Assembly (NCBI GenBank): GCA_037139415.1
Contig: JBAXGN010000019.1
Span: 1 to 54,916, forward strand
Direction: 5' to 3'
Length of the DNA: 54,916 bases
Origin: Verrucomicrobiota bacterium
GTDB lineage: Bacteria; Verrucomicrobiota; Verrucomicrobiia; Limisphaerales; Fontisphaeraceae
The position numbers were made by a program, and so were the translations under genes. Positions 16,015-26,028 of this stretch are shown here, piece after piece. Position 1 is the stretch's first letter, and every line of letters begins with the position of its first letter. Under the pieces are notes generated by a model, which saw only the letters and a program-made list of their open reading frames with translations, was not told where the DNA came from and made no database searches.

Positions 16015-17517
16015 ATGACAACATACTTGCGCACCGCACTGATTTTGGCCGGCTTCATGGTTTCCTGCCTGACCCGGGGCGGGGACGCCCAAATAATCGG
16101 CACCGTGGACACTTCCAAATGGCGGGGGTTCAACCTGCTGGAGAAGTATAATATGAACCGCAACACGCCATTCAACGAGGATGACTTCAAGTGGATCGCC
16201 GAACTGGGATTTAATTATGTGCGGCTGCCGATGGACTATCGTTGTTACGTCGAGAAAGGGGACTGGTTGAAGTTCAAAGAGGATACGCTGAAGGAGGTGG
16301 ATCAAGCCATCGAACTGGGCAAAAAATATCACATCCATGTCACGGTGAACCTGCATCGCGCCCCGGGCTTTTGCATCAACCCGCCGGAGGAGCCCAGCAA
16401 CCTGTGGACCAACGAGCACACGCTGTCGGTGTTTGTGGATCATTGGGTGATGTTTGCCAAACGGTACCGGCAGGTGCCGCCGGAACACCTCAGCTTTAAT
16501 TTGCTCAACGAGCCGACGCATACCTCGCGGGAAAATTTTCTCAAGGTGTTTTGCCGCACCATTGAGGCGATTCAAAAAGAGGATCCCAGGCGGCTGATTA
16601 TCGTGGATGGTTTGAATGTGGGCAAAGAGCCACTCCCGGAATTTTTAAAATATGACAATGTGATTCAGGCCACCCGGGGATATCACCCAGGAACCATCTC
16701 GCATTATAAGGCCAGCTGGGTGAAGGGATCGGAGCAGTGGCCGGAGCCGGTCTGGCCCAGTGTCAAGTTAATCGGCAACCTTTATGGTCCGGTGAAACCC
16801 GATTTGAAATCACCGCTCACGATCCAGGGCGCTTTCAAAGCCGGCACGGAAATTTCACTTAAATTTTTCCAGATCTCGCAAAAAAATAAACTGATGGCCA
16901 GGGCGGATGGAAAAACGGTGGCCGAAAAAGTGGTGGACCCCAAGGCCAGCCCGGAGGACTGGAAGCGCGTGGACACCGAGAAGCGCTATGTGTTGATGCA
17001 ACCGACCCGGGATTTGTTTTTTACCGTCAGTCTGCCGACCGATTGCCGGGAATTCACGCTAGAGAATGTGGAAGGCGACTGGCTCAAGTTCAGTGAGTTG
17101 ACGATCCGCCTGCCGGGCGGCTCCAAGCGGACCTACGGAACCGACATGTCGTATGGCAAGAAGCAAGTGCCGTTGAGCCTTGAGGCGGACGGACGGCTGT
17201 CACCGCCACCCGGGGTGCCGGCGGATGCCCCGCTCAAGGATTATCTGAAACCGTGGCTGGAAATCGCCGCGCGCGGGGAAACGGTATTTGTCGGAGAATG
17301 GGGCTGCCATAACCGAACGCCGCACCCAGTGGCGCTGGCGTGGATGAAGAGCTGGTTGGATAATTGGAAAGAAGCCCGGTTCGGTTGGGCACTGTGGAAC
17401 TTTCGCGGCAGTTTCGGGATTCTGGACAGCGGACGGACGGATGTGGTTTACGAAGACTGGCACGGCCACAAGCTCGACCGGGAAATGCTCACCCTGTTGC
17501 AGCAGTACCAGAAATAG
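16015..17517 (+). CDS. Glycoside hydrolase family 5 enzyme with inserted domain
   Basis: 500 aa from ATG 16015; an in-frame ATG at 15991 is possible, and the frame is open far upstream only as a shadow of the antiporter gene. After a signal peptide comes the GH5 (beta/alpha)8 barrel: RGFNLLEKYN, FNYVRLPMDY, VTVNLHRAPGF, the acid/base NLLNEPTH (Glu166) and the nucleophile FVGEWGCHN (Glu428). About 140 residues between roughly 250 and 390 do not belong to the barrel and look like a beta-sandwich, inserted between strands 6 and 7. It should cut beta-1,4-linked glycans such as cellulose, mannan or glucan outside the cell. Its last 29 bp overlap the convergent histidine kinase gene. Confidence 0.88.
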   Translation: MTTYLRTALILAGFMVSCLTRGGDAQIIGTVDTSKWRGFNLLEKYNMNRNTPFNEDDFKWIAELGFNYVRLPMDYRCYVEKGDWLKFKEDTLKEVDQAIELGKKYHIHVTVNLHRAPGFCINPPEEPSNLWTNEHTLSVFVDHWVMFAKRYRQVPPEHLSFNLLNEPTHTSRENFLKVFCRTIEAIQKEDPRRLIIVDGLNVGKEPLPEFLKYDNVIQATRGYHPGTISHYKASWVKGSEQWPEPVWPSVKLIGNLYGPVKPDLKSPLTIQGAFKAGTEISLKFFQISQKNKLMARADGKTVAEKVVDPKASPEDWKRVDTEKRYVLMQPTRDLFFTVSLPTDCREFTLENVEGDWLKFSELTIRLPGGSKRTYGTDMSYGKKQVPLSLEADGRLSPPPGVPADAPLKDYLKPWLEIAARGETVFVGEWGCHNRTPHPVALAWMKSWLDNWKEARFGWALWNFRGSFGILDSGRTDVVYEDWHGHKLDREMLTLLQQYQK

Positions 17518-20107
17518 CGCCGGGGCCAGTGGTTCCTTTGCCAGGCTGGTCCAGACACTCGCGCACCAACCGAACCAGTGCGGCGGGCTGGTAAGGTTTG
17601 GGCAGGCAGACGATTCCGGGATGCGGATCCGCCAGTTGCAGGTCCATGCTGTAACCGCTGCTGCAAATCACTTTTAAACCGCGCTTTTCCGCCAGCAGAC
17701 GATGCGCGAGTTCCAAGCCGCTGAGGCCTTCGGGCATGACCATGTCGGTAAGCAACAGGTTGATGGCGGCGGCATGCTGCGACCACACTTGCAGCGCCTC
17801 CTGTCCATTGCCGGCCTCCAACACTTGGTATCCGTATTGGGTGAGGACGGAACGCACCATGGTGCGCACGCCCGGCTCGTCTTCCACCACCAGAACGGTT
17901 TCATGGCCAGCTCGCAATACCGGCGGGGTGGAGGCGGACGGGGTGGTGGGCGCCTCGCGCGTGGTGAGCGGAAAATAAATGTTGAACGTGGTGCCGCGTC
18001 CCTCCGTACTTTTCACCTCCAGCCAGCCGTCATGTTGTTTGACAATGCCATACACCGTAGCCAACCCCAGCCCGGTGCCCTTGCCCACATCCTTGGTGGT
18101 GAAAAAGGGCTCAAAAATCCGCTGGCGTGTCTCTTCCGACATGCCCTGCCCGGTATCGGCGACGGTGAGGCAGGCAAATTTTCCCGGCCGCGCCTCGGGG
18201 TGGCTCAGACCCGTCGGGCCAAACTCGGCGGCCGCCGTGGTGATTTTGAGCTGGCCGCCCCGGGGCATGGCATCGCGGGCGTTCACCGCCAGATTGACCA
18301 GGATTTGTTCCAACATGCCGACATCGGCCCGGACGCCCAGTGGCCCGCTGCCATAAACGCAGGTCAGGGTGATGTGCTCGCCAATCAGGCGGACGAGCAT
18401 TTTATGCAAATTATTAACCACTTCGTTGAGGTCCAGGGCGCGCATCTGCATGATTTGCCGGCGGCTGTAGGCGAGCAACTGGCGGGTAAGGTTAGCGGCG
18501 CGGTGCGCGGCGGTGGACACTTCCAGGAGAGACTCATTAAGCCCGGGCGCGAGATCATCCCGGGTCTGCATCAATTCCACCTGGCCGATGATGACGGTTA
18601 AAATATTATTGAAATCATGGGCGACGCCGCCCGCCAGTTGGCCGATGGCCTCCATTTTTTGGGCATGGCGGAGCTGCTCCTCCATCTTGACCTGCCCGGA
18701 GATGTCGCGTTTGACCGAGACATAGCCGACGGTTTTTCCGTGGGTGTCCACAATCGGGGAAATGGTGCCTGCCTCGATTACCGTGCGACCGTCTTTGCGC
18801 CGGTTGGTGAACTGTCCAGTCCAGGTTTTGCCCGCTCGCACAGTGTCCCACAAATCCCGATAGAACGCGGTGTCCTGGCGTCCAGACTTGAGAATACGCG
18901 GATTTTTTCCAAGCACCTCACTGCGGGTAAAACCGGTGATGGATTCAAAGGCCGGGTTGACATAGGCAATGGTGCCGTCGAGATCGGTCACGACGATGTC
19001 CTCCGCCGCCTGTTCCACAACGGTAGCAAGCTGGCGCAATTGTGTCTCGGCACGCAGGCGCTCGGAAATATCGCGGGCAAAACGGAGCACAAAGACACCG
19101 GTGGCGGTCTCCATGAGGGAGAGACGGATTTCCACAGGGACAAACGTACCGTCTTTGCGGCGAAGCTGGCCGCTGAGCGTCAGGGTTTGACCGTTGGCTA
19201 GTTGCGAAAACTGCAGGGCGAGCGCTTCCTGGCCGGCCAGGGTGGTTTCGACCTCCCAGATTTTCATGCGGGCGAAGGCGTCCGGCTCATAACCCAAACC
19301 TTGGCGGGCCTGTTGGTTGGCCCGGACGATCTGCCCTGCCGAGTCACACAGATAAATGGCGTCAGCGGCGCTTTCAATGAGCCGGCTTAAGAACGCCTCA
19401 TTTTTTCGCAGTGATTCATCCCGTTGTTGGACAGTGGTCAACATGACGTTGAAGCTGTCCGCCAGGCGCCCGATCTCATCATTGCCGTGTTTGGGGGCGC
19501 GCAGGCCATAATCTTTTTTTTCGGTCACCGCCTGGGCGGTGGACGCGAGCGCCAAAACAGGGCCGGTGATGGCGCGCTGCAATAAATTGGATAGCCAGAT
19601 GGCCGCGAGAAACAGTAACAAACAGACACTCACCAAAATACCAACGGACTTGAAAAAATGTTGGCGCGGCGTTTGCAGGTCGGAATGCAGACACAAACGG
19701 GCAAACGGTTCGTTGTTGCGGGACAGAGTTTGCACCAGGAGCAGGTCCCCGTCCTCGAAGGTGGGTCCATCCTTGGGCAGGACCGGCGGTTGCGGGGAGC
19801 CGGAATCCCGCTGGTAACTGGCAAACAGCTTGCCATCCATGGTGAACAGATGGGCGGCGACGATGTCTTTGGAACTGCGCAAGGCGGCCAGCGTTTCCGT
19901 CGCCACCTCTTTATTGCCAAAATCCACCGCGCCATACACGCTGGTGGCCACCATCTCCGCATGGGATTGGAGGCCGCTGACGGCGCGCCGCTGGAAGGTG
20001 GCCCACTCGAACACCGCCAACCCCAGGCCGGAAAGGAAAATCGCCAGCCCGCAGCCGGCCAGTAAGACCAGCGTCACCTTGCTTCGAATGGAGGCATCAC
20101 GCAACAT
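17489..20107 (-). CDS. Hybrid sensor histidine kinase with PAS domains and receiver
   Basis: 872 aa from ATG 20107. Order: TM helix 1 (about 13-33), a periplasmic sensor of about 120 residues, TM helix 2, HAMP (ITGPVLALASTAQAV region), two PAS domains with PAC tails (FARDISERLRAETQ, VKRDISGQVKMEEQ), the dimerisation/phosphoacceptor helix with His497 in VAHDFNNIL, and an ATPase domain with N-box NLAVNARDAMPRGG, VADTGQGM and GKGTGLGLATV. A C-terminal receiver has acidic VVEDEP, phospho-acceptor Asp788 in LLLTDMVMPE and Lys in LPKPY. It starts 7 nt after the YfiR stop, so the sensor is translated with the YfiR/TonB-receptor pair. The output partner is not in the window. Confidence 0.93.
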   Translation of the reverse strand: MLRDASIRSKVTLVLLAGCGLAIFLSGLGLAVFEWATFQRRAVSGLQSHAEMVATSVYGAVDFGNKEVATETLAALRSSKDIVAAHLFTMDGKLFASYQRDSGSPQPPVLPKDGPTFEDGDLLLVQTLSRNNEPFARLCLHSDLQTPRQHFFKSVGILVSVCLLLFLAAIWLSNLLQRAITGPVLALASTAQAVTEKKDYGLRAPKHGNDEIGRLADSFNVMLTTVQQRDESLRKNEAFLSRLIESAADAIYLCDSAGQIVRANQQARQGLGYEPDAFARMKIWEVETTLAGQEALALQFSQLANGQTLTLSGQLRRKDGTFVPVEIRLSLMETATGVFVLRFARDISERLRAETQLRQLATVVEQAAEDIVVTDLDGTIAYVNPAFESITGFTRSEVLGKNPRILKSGRQDTAFYRDLWDTVRAGKTWTGQFTNRRKDGRTVIEAGTISPIVDTHGKTVGYVSVKRDISGQVKMEEQLRHAQKMEAIGQLAGGVAHDFNNILTVIIGQVELMQTRDDLAPGLNESLLEVSTAAHRAANLTRQLLAYSRRQIMQMRALDLNEVVNNLHKMLVRLIGEHITLTCVYGSGPLGVRADVGMLEQILVNLAVNARDAMPRGGQLKITTAAAEFGPTGLSHPEARPGKFACLTVADTGQGMSEETRQRIFEPFFTTKDVGKGTGLGLATVYGIVKQHDGWLEVKSTEGRGTTFNIYFPLTTREAPTTPSASTPPVLRAGHETVLVVEDEPGVRTMVRSVLTQYGYQVLEAGNGQEALQVWSQHAAAINLLLTDMVMPEGLSGLELAHRLLAEKRGLKVICSSGYSMDLQLADPHPGIVCLPKPYQPAALVRLVRECLDQPGKGTTGPGAISGTAATG

Positions 20108-20114
20108 GGCTGGG

Positions 20115-20747
<633 letters not shown>

Positions 20748-20748
20748 A

Positions 20749-22905
20749 TCAGAACGTCCACTTGACCGTGACCGCCAGCGCCGGGGATTCGATGGAATAT
20801 TCCGAGCCGCGCAAGATATAATTGCGTTTATTGAGCGTCTGGTCGAACCAACCGGCCATATTGTACGCATCCAAGCGCAGCAGCAGTTGCTTGGTGGCCT
20901 GATATTGCAAGCCGGCGTTCCAATATACATTGGGGCCAAAGGCCTGGTCGTATCCCGGATTCGCCAAGGCCAGACTGCTCGTGCCGCCGTTGTCCGCGTT
21001 CCACTGAGCCAAATCCTGCGCCCCGGGGAATCCCCAATACACCCGCAAGGAAGTGCTGCCCGACCACTTCTCACTCAACTCTTGGATGAGGGTCAGTTTA
21101 GTGACGTGGTTGGCCCAACTGGCAAGATCGTGGCCATAGCCGCGCGGCATGGCGGAAATCCCCTGGCCGGCGCTGGTGCTTTGCGCGCCCAACAATTGCG
21201 TGTACGTGTGGGACAACGTCACCCGGGTTTTCTCGCTGCGCCAGCCCAGTTCCGGTTCCACCCCAAATATCGCGTACCGGCCCAAAGAAGCGGACTGGTT
21301 GAGGGTTTGATCGAAACCGATCGCCCGGTAATCCTCCACATAGACGCCCACCCCGGCGTGCCAGGATTTCGGTAAAATCCGTTCATATCGCCACTCGATA
21401 CTTTGCAGGGATTCCACGTCCCCATCGTCACCGTGAACCAGATATTCCCGGCGCAACTCGGCGTCGCCACTGCGGCGCATCGCCCGGGCGGCGATCAGTT
21501 TCACTGTGTCGCGCGGGGTGGGGGTCCACACCACCGCCACCCGTGGTGAGAAAAGCCATTCCGCGTAGGTATGATTATCCAACCGACCGCTGATAAACGT
21601 GGTCCAGTGCTCGCTCAAGGTCCATTGATGTTCAGCCATAAGGGACACGGTTTCCGTCTGCCAGCGATCCGTGGGCGGGGGCGTGCCTTTGGCCACCGGG
21701 CCGTTAAATATTTCATGCGAATAACTGAGGCCTACCGCCAAGGCATGTGCGTCGTTGGGGGTCCAGCGGCCAATTACCCGTCCGGTGTAATCCTGCTCGC
21801 CCCGGGCCATGCGCCAGGGATTTTCATCGTAGATATTCAGGAAATAGTCATAGCCCAGTTGGGCATCAATCTGGAACTCATCAGACAACTCTTTTTTCAG
21901 GGCAACCACTGTGGTGAACTGGCGGTCAAACGAGGTGTACCCCAAGTCTTCGGTAAGCGGTTGGGTGGTGGTGGCCAGGGTGTCCCGGCGCGGGCGCGAC
22001 TTCACACCGCCTTCCGTGTACCGCAGCCAGACTTCCACGGGACCATACACATAACTCGCGTGGGCTTTTTGTTTCAGGCGGTCATACGGGGCGGCCCGCA
22101 GGTTGCTGACGGGAATATCCACCGGTTCGCCGGCATTGACTACGGTGCCATTTTTGGTGGTAAAGGTTTTCCCAAAAACATACGGGGAATCATTCTGGCT
22201 GGCACCCGGTTGGTCCGCGACACCGTAGTACAGGAACATGCCCGATTGATCGCTGAACTGGTGACCCAAACGGACTTCCCCGGCGGTAAAATAATCCCAA
22301 AAACCCTGGCGAAACGTGGCGTCCAACCCCTTAAACGTCATGCCATTGTGGGTTTCCAGGTTCAACACCCCGGCAATGGCGCCAGCCCCATACGTGGCCG
22401 AGGCCGGGCCGGCAATGACGGTGACTTCCCGCAAATCACCCAAGAGTGGCAGGTCGCGTTCACTATCCGCGCCAGCATACATGCGATGATTCATGGTGCG
22501 TCCGTTGACGCGTAACAAATATTTATCCTCCCGGTCACTGATGATGCCCCGCATGCCAAAGTGATCCACATGCGAATGATGCAGGATGAGCTGGCCGTAG
22601 GGATAATAAATGTCCAGCAATTCATCCAAATATCGGGCGCCACTTTTCTGAATGGTGTCCGCATCCAAGGTGGTGCTTTGGGCGGGAATGAGGCGTTCCT
22701 TGGTCTGCGTGAGGGTGGAGACAATGCGCACCTTGCCAAGCTGGTCAATATCCAGATCGCCCACCTCCTTGCCCGGCCCCTCCGCCCACCCCATGGCGGG
22801 CCAGACTGCCAGCCAAGCCAGGCAACACAGCCAACGGTTGAGCCGTAGTCGAATGGGACGACACAAAATGTCATCCTCCCGCCACGCACAGTCGCTCATA
22901 TTCAT
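20749..22905 (-). CDS. TonB-dependent outer membrane receptor
   Basis: 718 aa from ATG 22905; a second ATG at 22899 and a longer frame to 23007 exist. A signal peptide ends near GWAEG. The mature N-terminus DLDIDQLGKVRIVST leads to a plug domain (DTIQKSGARYLDELL, FGMRGIISDREDKYLLRVNG, DLREVTVIAGPASATYGAGAIAGVLNLET). The rest is a 22-strand-type barrel ending in VTVKWTF with the expected C-terminal Phe. There is no N-terminal signalling (STN) domain. Together with YfiR and the histidine kinase it forms a three-gene operon with 1-nt and 7-nt gaps, so its ligand may be what the system senses. The ligand is unknown. Confidence 0.92.
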   Translation of the reverse strand: MNMSDCAWREDDILCRPIRLRLNRWLCCLAWLAVWPAMGWAEGPGKEVGDLDIDQLGKVRIVSTLTQTKERLIPAQSTTLDADTIQKSGARYLDELLDIYYPYGQLILHHSHVDHFGMRGIISDREDKYLLRVNGRTMNHRMYAGADSERDLPLLGDLREVTVIAGPASATYGAGAIAGVLNLETHNGMTFKGLDATFRQGFWDYFTAGEVRLGHQFSDQSGMFLYYGVADQPGASQNDSPYVFGKTFTTKNGTVVNAGEPVDIPVSNLRAAPYDRLKQKAHASYVYGPVEVWLRYTEGGVKSRPRRDTLATTTQPLTEDLGYTSFDRQFTTVVALKKELSDEFQIDAQLGYDYFLNIYDENPWRMARGEQDYTGRVIGRWTPNDAHALAVGLSYSHEIFNGPVAKGTPPPTDRWQTETVSLMAEHQWTLSEHWTTFISGRLDNHTYAEWLFSPRVAVVWTPTPRDTVKLIAARAMRRSGDAELRREYLVHGDDGDVESLQSIEWRYERILPKSWHAGVGVYVEDYRAIGFDQTLNQSASLGRYAIFGVEPELGWRSEKTRVTLSHTYTQLLGAQSTSAGQGISAMPRGYGHDLASWANHVTKLTLIQELSEKWSGSTSLRVYWGFPGAQDLAQWNADNGGTSSLALANPGYDQAFGPNVYWNAGLQYQATKQLLLRLDAYNMAGWFDQTLNKRNYILRGSEYSIESPALAVTVKWTF

Positions 22906-23066
22906 AAGCAAGGGCACAGGGTTTATTTGTTTCTGGCCGGAAACCGCGCTTACCACATTGCCGTGGCAGGCCGCAGACATTCCCGAACCGAAGCTAGGCT
23001 CGCACAAATCAAGCGGTAAGGCAATGCAAAAAATACATTTCCCGCCGGGCCGGATGCTGCTAACTT

Positions 23067-24179
23067 ATGACCATGAAGTGGATGAGCAAAGCAATATCCG
23101 GATGGCAACCGGTGCTAGTGATGGTTGCGAGCTGGCTGGCTTTTGGCGCTGGCGCGGCTGCGGAACCATCCACTGCCACCAATACTTCCTCAGCTATGGA
23201 CAAACATCAGCCGCAACCGGCAACCGACCTCAAACAAAAATTGGATCCGCTGCAATATTTCGTCACGCAGCAATGTGGCACCGAGCCGCCCTTTAAGAAC
23301 GCCTACTGGGATAACCATAAACCGGGCATTTATGTGGATATCATCAGCGGGGTGCCGTTGTTCAGTTCGCTGGACAAGTTTGATTCCGGCAGTGGCTGGC
23401 CCAGTTTCGTCCGGCCCATTCAAACCACCGAGGTGGTGGAAAAAACCGACCAGTCGCATGGCATGGCGCGCACGGAAGTACGGTCGAAAACCGGGGATTC
23501 CCACTTGGGCCATGTTTTTCCCGATGGCCCAAAGCCCACCGGCTTGCGTTATTGCATTAATTCGGCCTCGCTCCGGTTTGTGCCGGTGGCCGCCATGGCG
23601 GCGGAAGGCTATGGCGCGTTATTGGAGCCCTTTGTCAAAGCGGGCCTGATCAAGCCGACTGAAACTGCCACCGCGGCAACCAGTAACCCTACCCATCGTG
23701 AAGTGGCGACGCTGGCGGGCGGGTGCTTTTGGGGAATGGAGGAAATCCTGCGTAAAATCCCAGGCGTAATCAAAACGACGGTGGGTTACACGGGTGGCAC
23801 GGTGCCCAATCCACATTACAAACTGGTATGCACCGGCAAAACCGGCCATGCGGAAGCAGTGGAAATTGTATTCGATCCTGCCAAGCTCACGTTTGAACAA
23901 CTGCTGGGATACTACTTCCGAATGCATGACCCAACCACGTTGAACCAGCAGCATAATGATATTGGAACGCAATACCGCTCAGCCATCTTTTACCATGGCG
24001 ACACGCAAAAACAGACTGCGGAAACTGTTAAAAATCAGGTGACTAAATCCGGGAAGTGGAAACGACCCCTCGTCACGGAAATCACCCAAGCGACGGAGTT
24101 TTATCCAGCGGAGGAGAATCACCAAGCGTACCTCCAAAAGAATCCCAACGGCTACAACTGCCATGTGTTGAGGGAGTGA
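23067..24179 (+). CDS. msrBA: Exported MsrB-MsrA fusion methionine sulfoxide reductase
   Basis: 370 aa. A signal peptide or anchor (about residues 12-32) precedes an MsrB domain ([35 protein letters not shown], and catalytic Cys163 in RYCINS) and then an MsrA domain (catalytic Cys220 in [25 protein letters not shown], and a C-terminal Cys in NGYNCHV). MsrA reduces the S and MsrB the R epimer of methionine sulfoxide, here on exported proteins. The order MsrB-MsrA is less usual than MsrA-MsrB but known. It is transcribed divergently from the TonB operon across about 160 bp in which I recognise no riboswitch. Confidence 0.93.
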   Translation: MTMKWMSKAISGWQPVLVMVASWLAFGAGAAAEPSTATNTSSAMDKHQPQPATDLKQKLDPLQYFVTQQCGTEPPFKNAYWDNHKPGIYVDIISGVPLFSSLDKFDSGSGWPSFVRPIQTTEVVEKTDQSHGMARTEVRSKTGDSHLGHVFPDGPKPTGLRYCINSASLRFVPVAAMAAEGYGALLEPFVKAGLIKPTETATAATSNPTHREVATLAGGCFWGMEEILRKIPGVIKTTVGYTGGTVPNPHYKLVCTGKTGHAEAVEIVFDPAKLTFEQLLGYYFRMHDPTTLNQQHNDIGTQYRSAIFYHGDTQKQTAETVKNQVTKSGKWKRPLVTEITQATEFYPAEENHQAYLQKNPNGYNCHVLRE

Positions 24180-24210
24180 GGGGTAGGGAGGGAACAGGGA
24201 CGAGGAACCA

Positions 24211-24287
24211 AACCAGTCGATTGCAAAATGCCAAACCGGTATTTGGTATGATCTGTGTCCCTCTGTGTTTATCTGTGGTTCATTTCT
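24211..24287. repeat. Intergenic direct repeat, copy 1
   Basis: An imperfect copy of about 77 bp of the sequence at 24396-24473. Shared blocks include aaccagtc-attgc, tttggt-tgatctgtg and gtttatctgtggttcattt. Both lie in the 306-bp gap between msrBA and the pst operon, which holds no gene. Confidence 0.75.
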
Positions 24288-24321
24288 CGGACTGTGAATG
24301 CGGATTTCGGATTTTGGTCTT

Positions 24322-24392
24322 ATCCGTGTTATCAGTGTGATCCGTGGTTCAATTCCGGATTTTCAACCACGGATTACACGAATAGCACGGAT
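24322..24392. repeat. Long imperfect hairpin between the two direct repeats
   Basis: Arms 24322-24349 and 24365-24392 (28 nt each, four mismatches by eye) flank a 15-nt loop. Each arm itself contains two ATCCGTG-like words. The arm shares the ATC(C/T)GTGGTTCA core with both flanking direct repeats, so all belong to one element type. There is no T-run, so it is not a classical terminator, though it may end transcription from msrBA and the leftward pst operon. Confidence 0.75.
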
Positions 24393-24395
24393 GAA

Positions 24396-24473
24396 AACCA
24401 GTCCATTGCGGATAGCCGAACCAGTGTTTGGTCTGATCTGTGCCCTTTGGGTTTATCTGTGGTTCATTTCCGC
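24396..24473. repeat. Intergenic direct repeat, copy 2
   Basis: Second copy of the unit at 24211-24287, ending 12 nt before the stop codon of pstB1. Confidence 0.75.
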
Positions 24474-24485
24474 AGTGGTCCCGAC

Positions 24486-25265
24486 TCAACCGTAACGGCC
24501 TTCAATATAGTCCGCCGTCTTGGGATTTTTCGGGGTGATGAACAAATCCGTGGTCTGGCTGTGCTCGATCAATTCACCCATCAGCATGAAAATACATTCA
24601 TCGCTCGCCCGGCGGGCCTGCGCCATGTTGTGGGTCACGATGACGATGGTATAACGCCCCTTCAATTCAAACATTAATTCCTCAATGGCCCGGGTGCCGT
24701 TGACATCCAGCGCGGAGCATGGCTCATCCATGAGGATGATTTCCGGTTTGAGTGGCAACAGTCGCGCGATGCAAAGTTTTTGCTGCTGTTCGAGCTGGAG
24801 GAACGTGGCCCGCTGATTCAGGCGGTCTTTCAGATCCTTCCACAGCCCGACTTCGGTAAGCGCTTTCTCGACCGTCTCGTCCAGCGCCGCCTTTTTCAGC
24901 GCGCTGCCTTCGGAGTGGATGCGCAGTCCGAACACCACGTTTTCATACACGCTGATCGGCAAGGGATTGGGCCGTTGAAAAACCATTCCGGCTGATTTGC
25001 GCAATTCCATCAGCGAAACATCGGAATCATAGATATTCTTGCCCAAGAGCTTGATTTCGCCGGTCGTAGTGACATAACCATAGCGCTCGTTCACCCGGTT
25101 GAAGCAGCGGAGCAGGGTGGTTTTGCCGCAACCGGAAGGCCCGATCAACGCCGTGATCAAGCCCTGCTTGATATCCACGTTGATGTTGATCAACGCCTGA
25201 AACTTGGCGTACCAGAGATTCAGGTTGCGCGTCGTGATGCTGAAATTGTCCGAGGGGGTGCTCAT
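24486..25265 (-). CDS. pstB: Phosphate ABC transporter ATPase, LSGGQ-degenerate subunit
   Basis: 259 aa. It has the canonical ATP-binding and hydrolysis parts of PstB: Walker A GPSGCGKTT (42-50), Q-loop VFQRPNP (Gln97), Walker B IILMDEP (Asp180, Glu181) and H-loop VTHNMAQA (His212). The ABC signature is destroyed: where PstB has LSGGQQQRL, this protein has L156-QLE-Q160QQKL. The sequence around it (CIARLL) is well aligned, so this is substitution and not a frameshift. Its start overlaps the stop of the upstream pstB-like gene by 4 nt (ATGA), so the two are translationally coupled. It probably works only as a heterodimer with that protein, driving phosphate import through PstCA. Confidence 0.92.
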   Translation of the reverse strand: MSTPSDNFSITTRNLNLWYAKFQALININVDIKQGLITALIGPSGCGKTTLLRCFNRVNERYGYVTTTGEIKLLGKNIYDSDVSLMELRKSAGMVFQRPNPLPISVYENVVFGLRIHSEGSALKKAALDETVEKALTEVGLWKDLKDRLNQRATFLQLEQQQKLCIARLLPLKPEIILMDEPCSALDVNGTRAIEELMFELKGRYTIVIVTHNMAQARRASDECIFMLMGELIEHSQTTDLFITPKNPKTADYIEGRYG

Positions 25266-26023
25266 CCAAAAATTCCGTTGACGTACTCGAACGTTTTGGG
25301 GTTCTTCGGGTGATCCGAGAAAATGACATCGCTCTGATCCAATTCCACAATTTCACCGTTCCACAGGAATAGGGTGCGGTCCGCCAGGCGGCGGGCCTGC
25401 TGGGTCAGGTTGGTCACCAGGATGATGGTCATCTGCTTGCGCAGTTCCTTGAGCACATCCTCGATGCGCATGGTGGTCACCGGATCAATCGCGATGGAAA
25501 ATTCGTCCAGGCAAAGAATCGCCGGCTGATGCGAAAGCGCCCGGGCAATCGTGAGCCGCTGTTGCTGGCCGCCGGAGAGTTTGGTGCCGAGGCTGTCGAG
25601 CCGGTCCTTGACTTCCTCCCAAAGCGCGGCTTGTCGCAGGCATTGCTCCACGATAACGTTCAGCTCGCTTTTCCTGGTCATGCCCGCGCAGCGGGGTGCA
25701 AACGCCACATTGTCATAAATGCTCATCGGCAAACCCACCGGTAAGGGGGCCACCATGCCGATTTTGCGGCGCAGCTCAAACACATTGGCCATCTGGCGCA
25801 CATCTTCCCCATCCACTTTGAGCACTCCGGAAACCCGGGCATCCGGGGTGAAATCTATCGTTCGATTGATGCAGCGCAGCAGGGAGGTTTTGGCGGACTG
25901 CGCCGGTCCGATCACCCCCAGTATCTCATTGCGGTAAATATCAAAGGAAATGCCATGAATGACCTCCTTGGGCCCGTAGGCGAGCCGTAAGTCGCGAACT
26001 TCAACATGTAGATCAAGCGCCAT
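25262..26023 (-). CDS. pstB: Phosphate ABC transporter ATPase, Walker A/Q/H-degenerate subunit
   Basis: 253 aa from ATG 26023, 5 nt after the pstA stop. The signature is perfect (LSGGQQQRL, 149-157), but the nucleotide-side motifs are lost: Walker A reads GPAQSAKTS (39-47), with two glycines replaced and Lys45 kept; the Q-loop reads VAPLPVG with Pro93 at the Gln position; the H-loop reads VTNLTQQA with Asn205 for His. Walker B LCLDEF (Asp173, Glu174) remains. These are the losses expected of the non-catalytic half of an asymmetric ABC dimer. The protein is full length and in frame. A frame to 26194 is a shadow of pstA. Confidence 0.92.
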   Translation of the reverse strand: MALDLHVEVRDLRLAYGPKEVIHGISFDIYRNEILGVIGPAQSAKTSLLRCINRTIDFTPDARVSGVLKVDGEDVRQMANVFELRRKIGMVAPLPVGLPMSIYDNVAFAPRCAGMTRKSELNVIVEQCLRQAALWEEVKDRLDSLGTKLSGGQQQRLTIARALSHQPAILCLDEFSIAIDPVTTMRIEDVLKELRKQMTIILVTNLTQQARRLADRTLFLWNGEIVELDQSDVIFSDHPKNPKTFEYVNGIFG

Positions 26024-26028
26024 GATGT

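Noticed and set aside
22906-23066. Riboswitch before the TonB receptor
   Set aside because: I looked for the cobalamin core on the minus strand. A TGCCACGG word is present, but the conserved GGGAA and GGTG-AA-TCC elements are missing.
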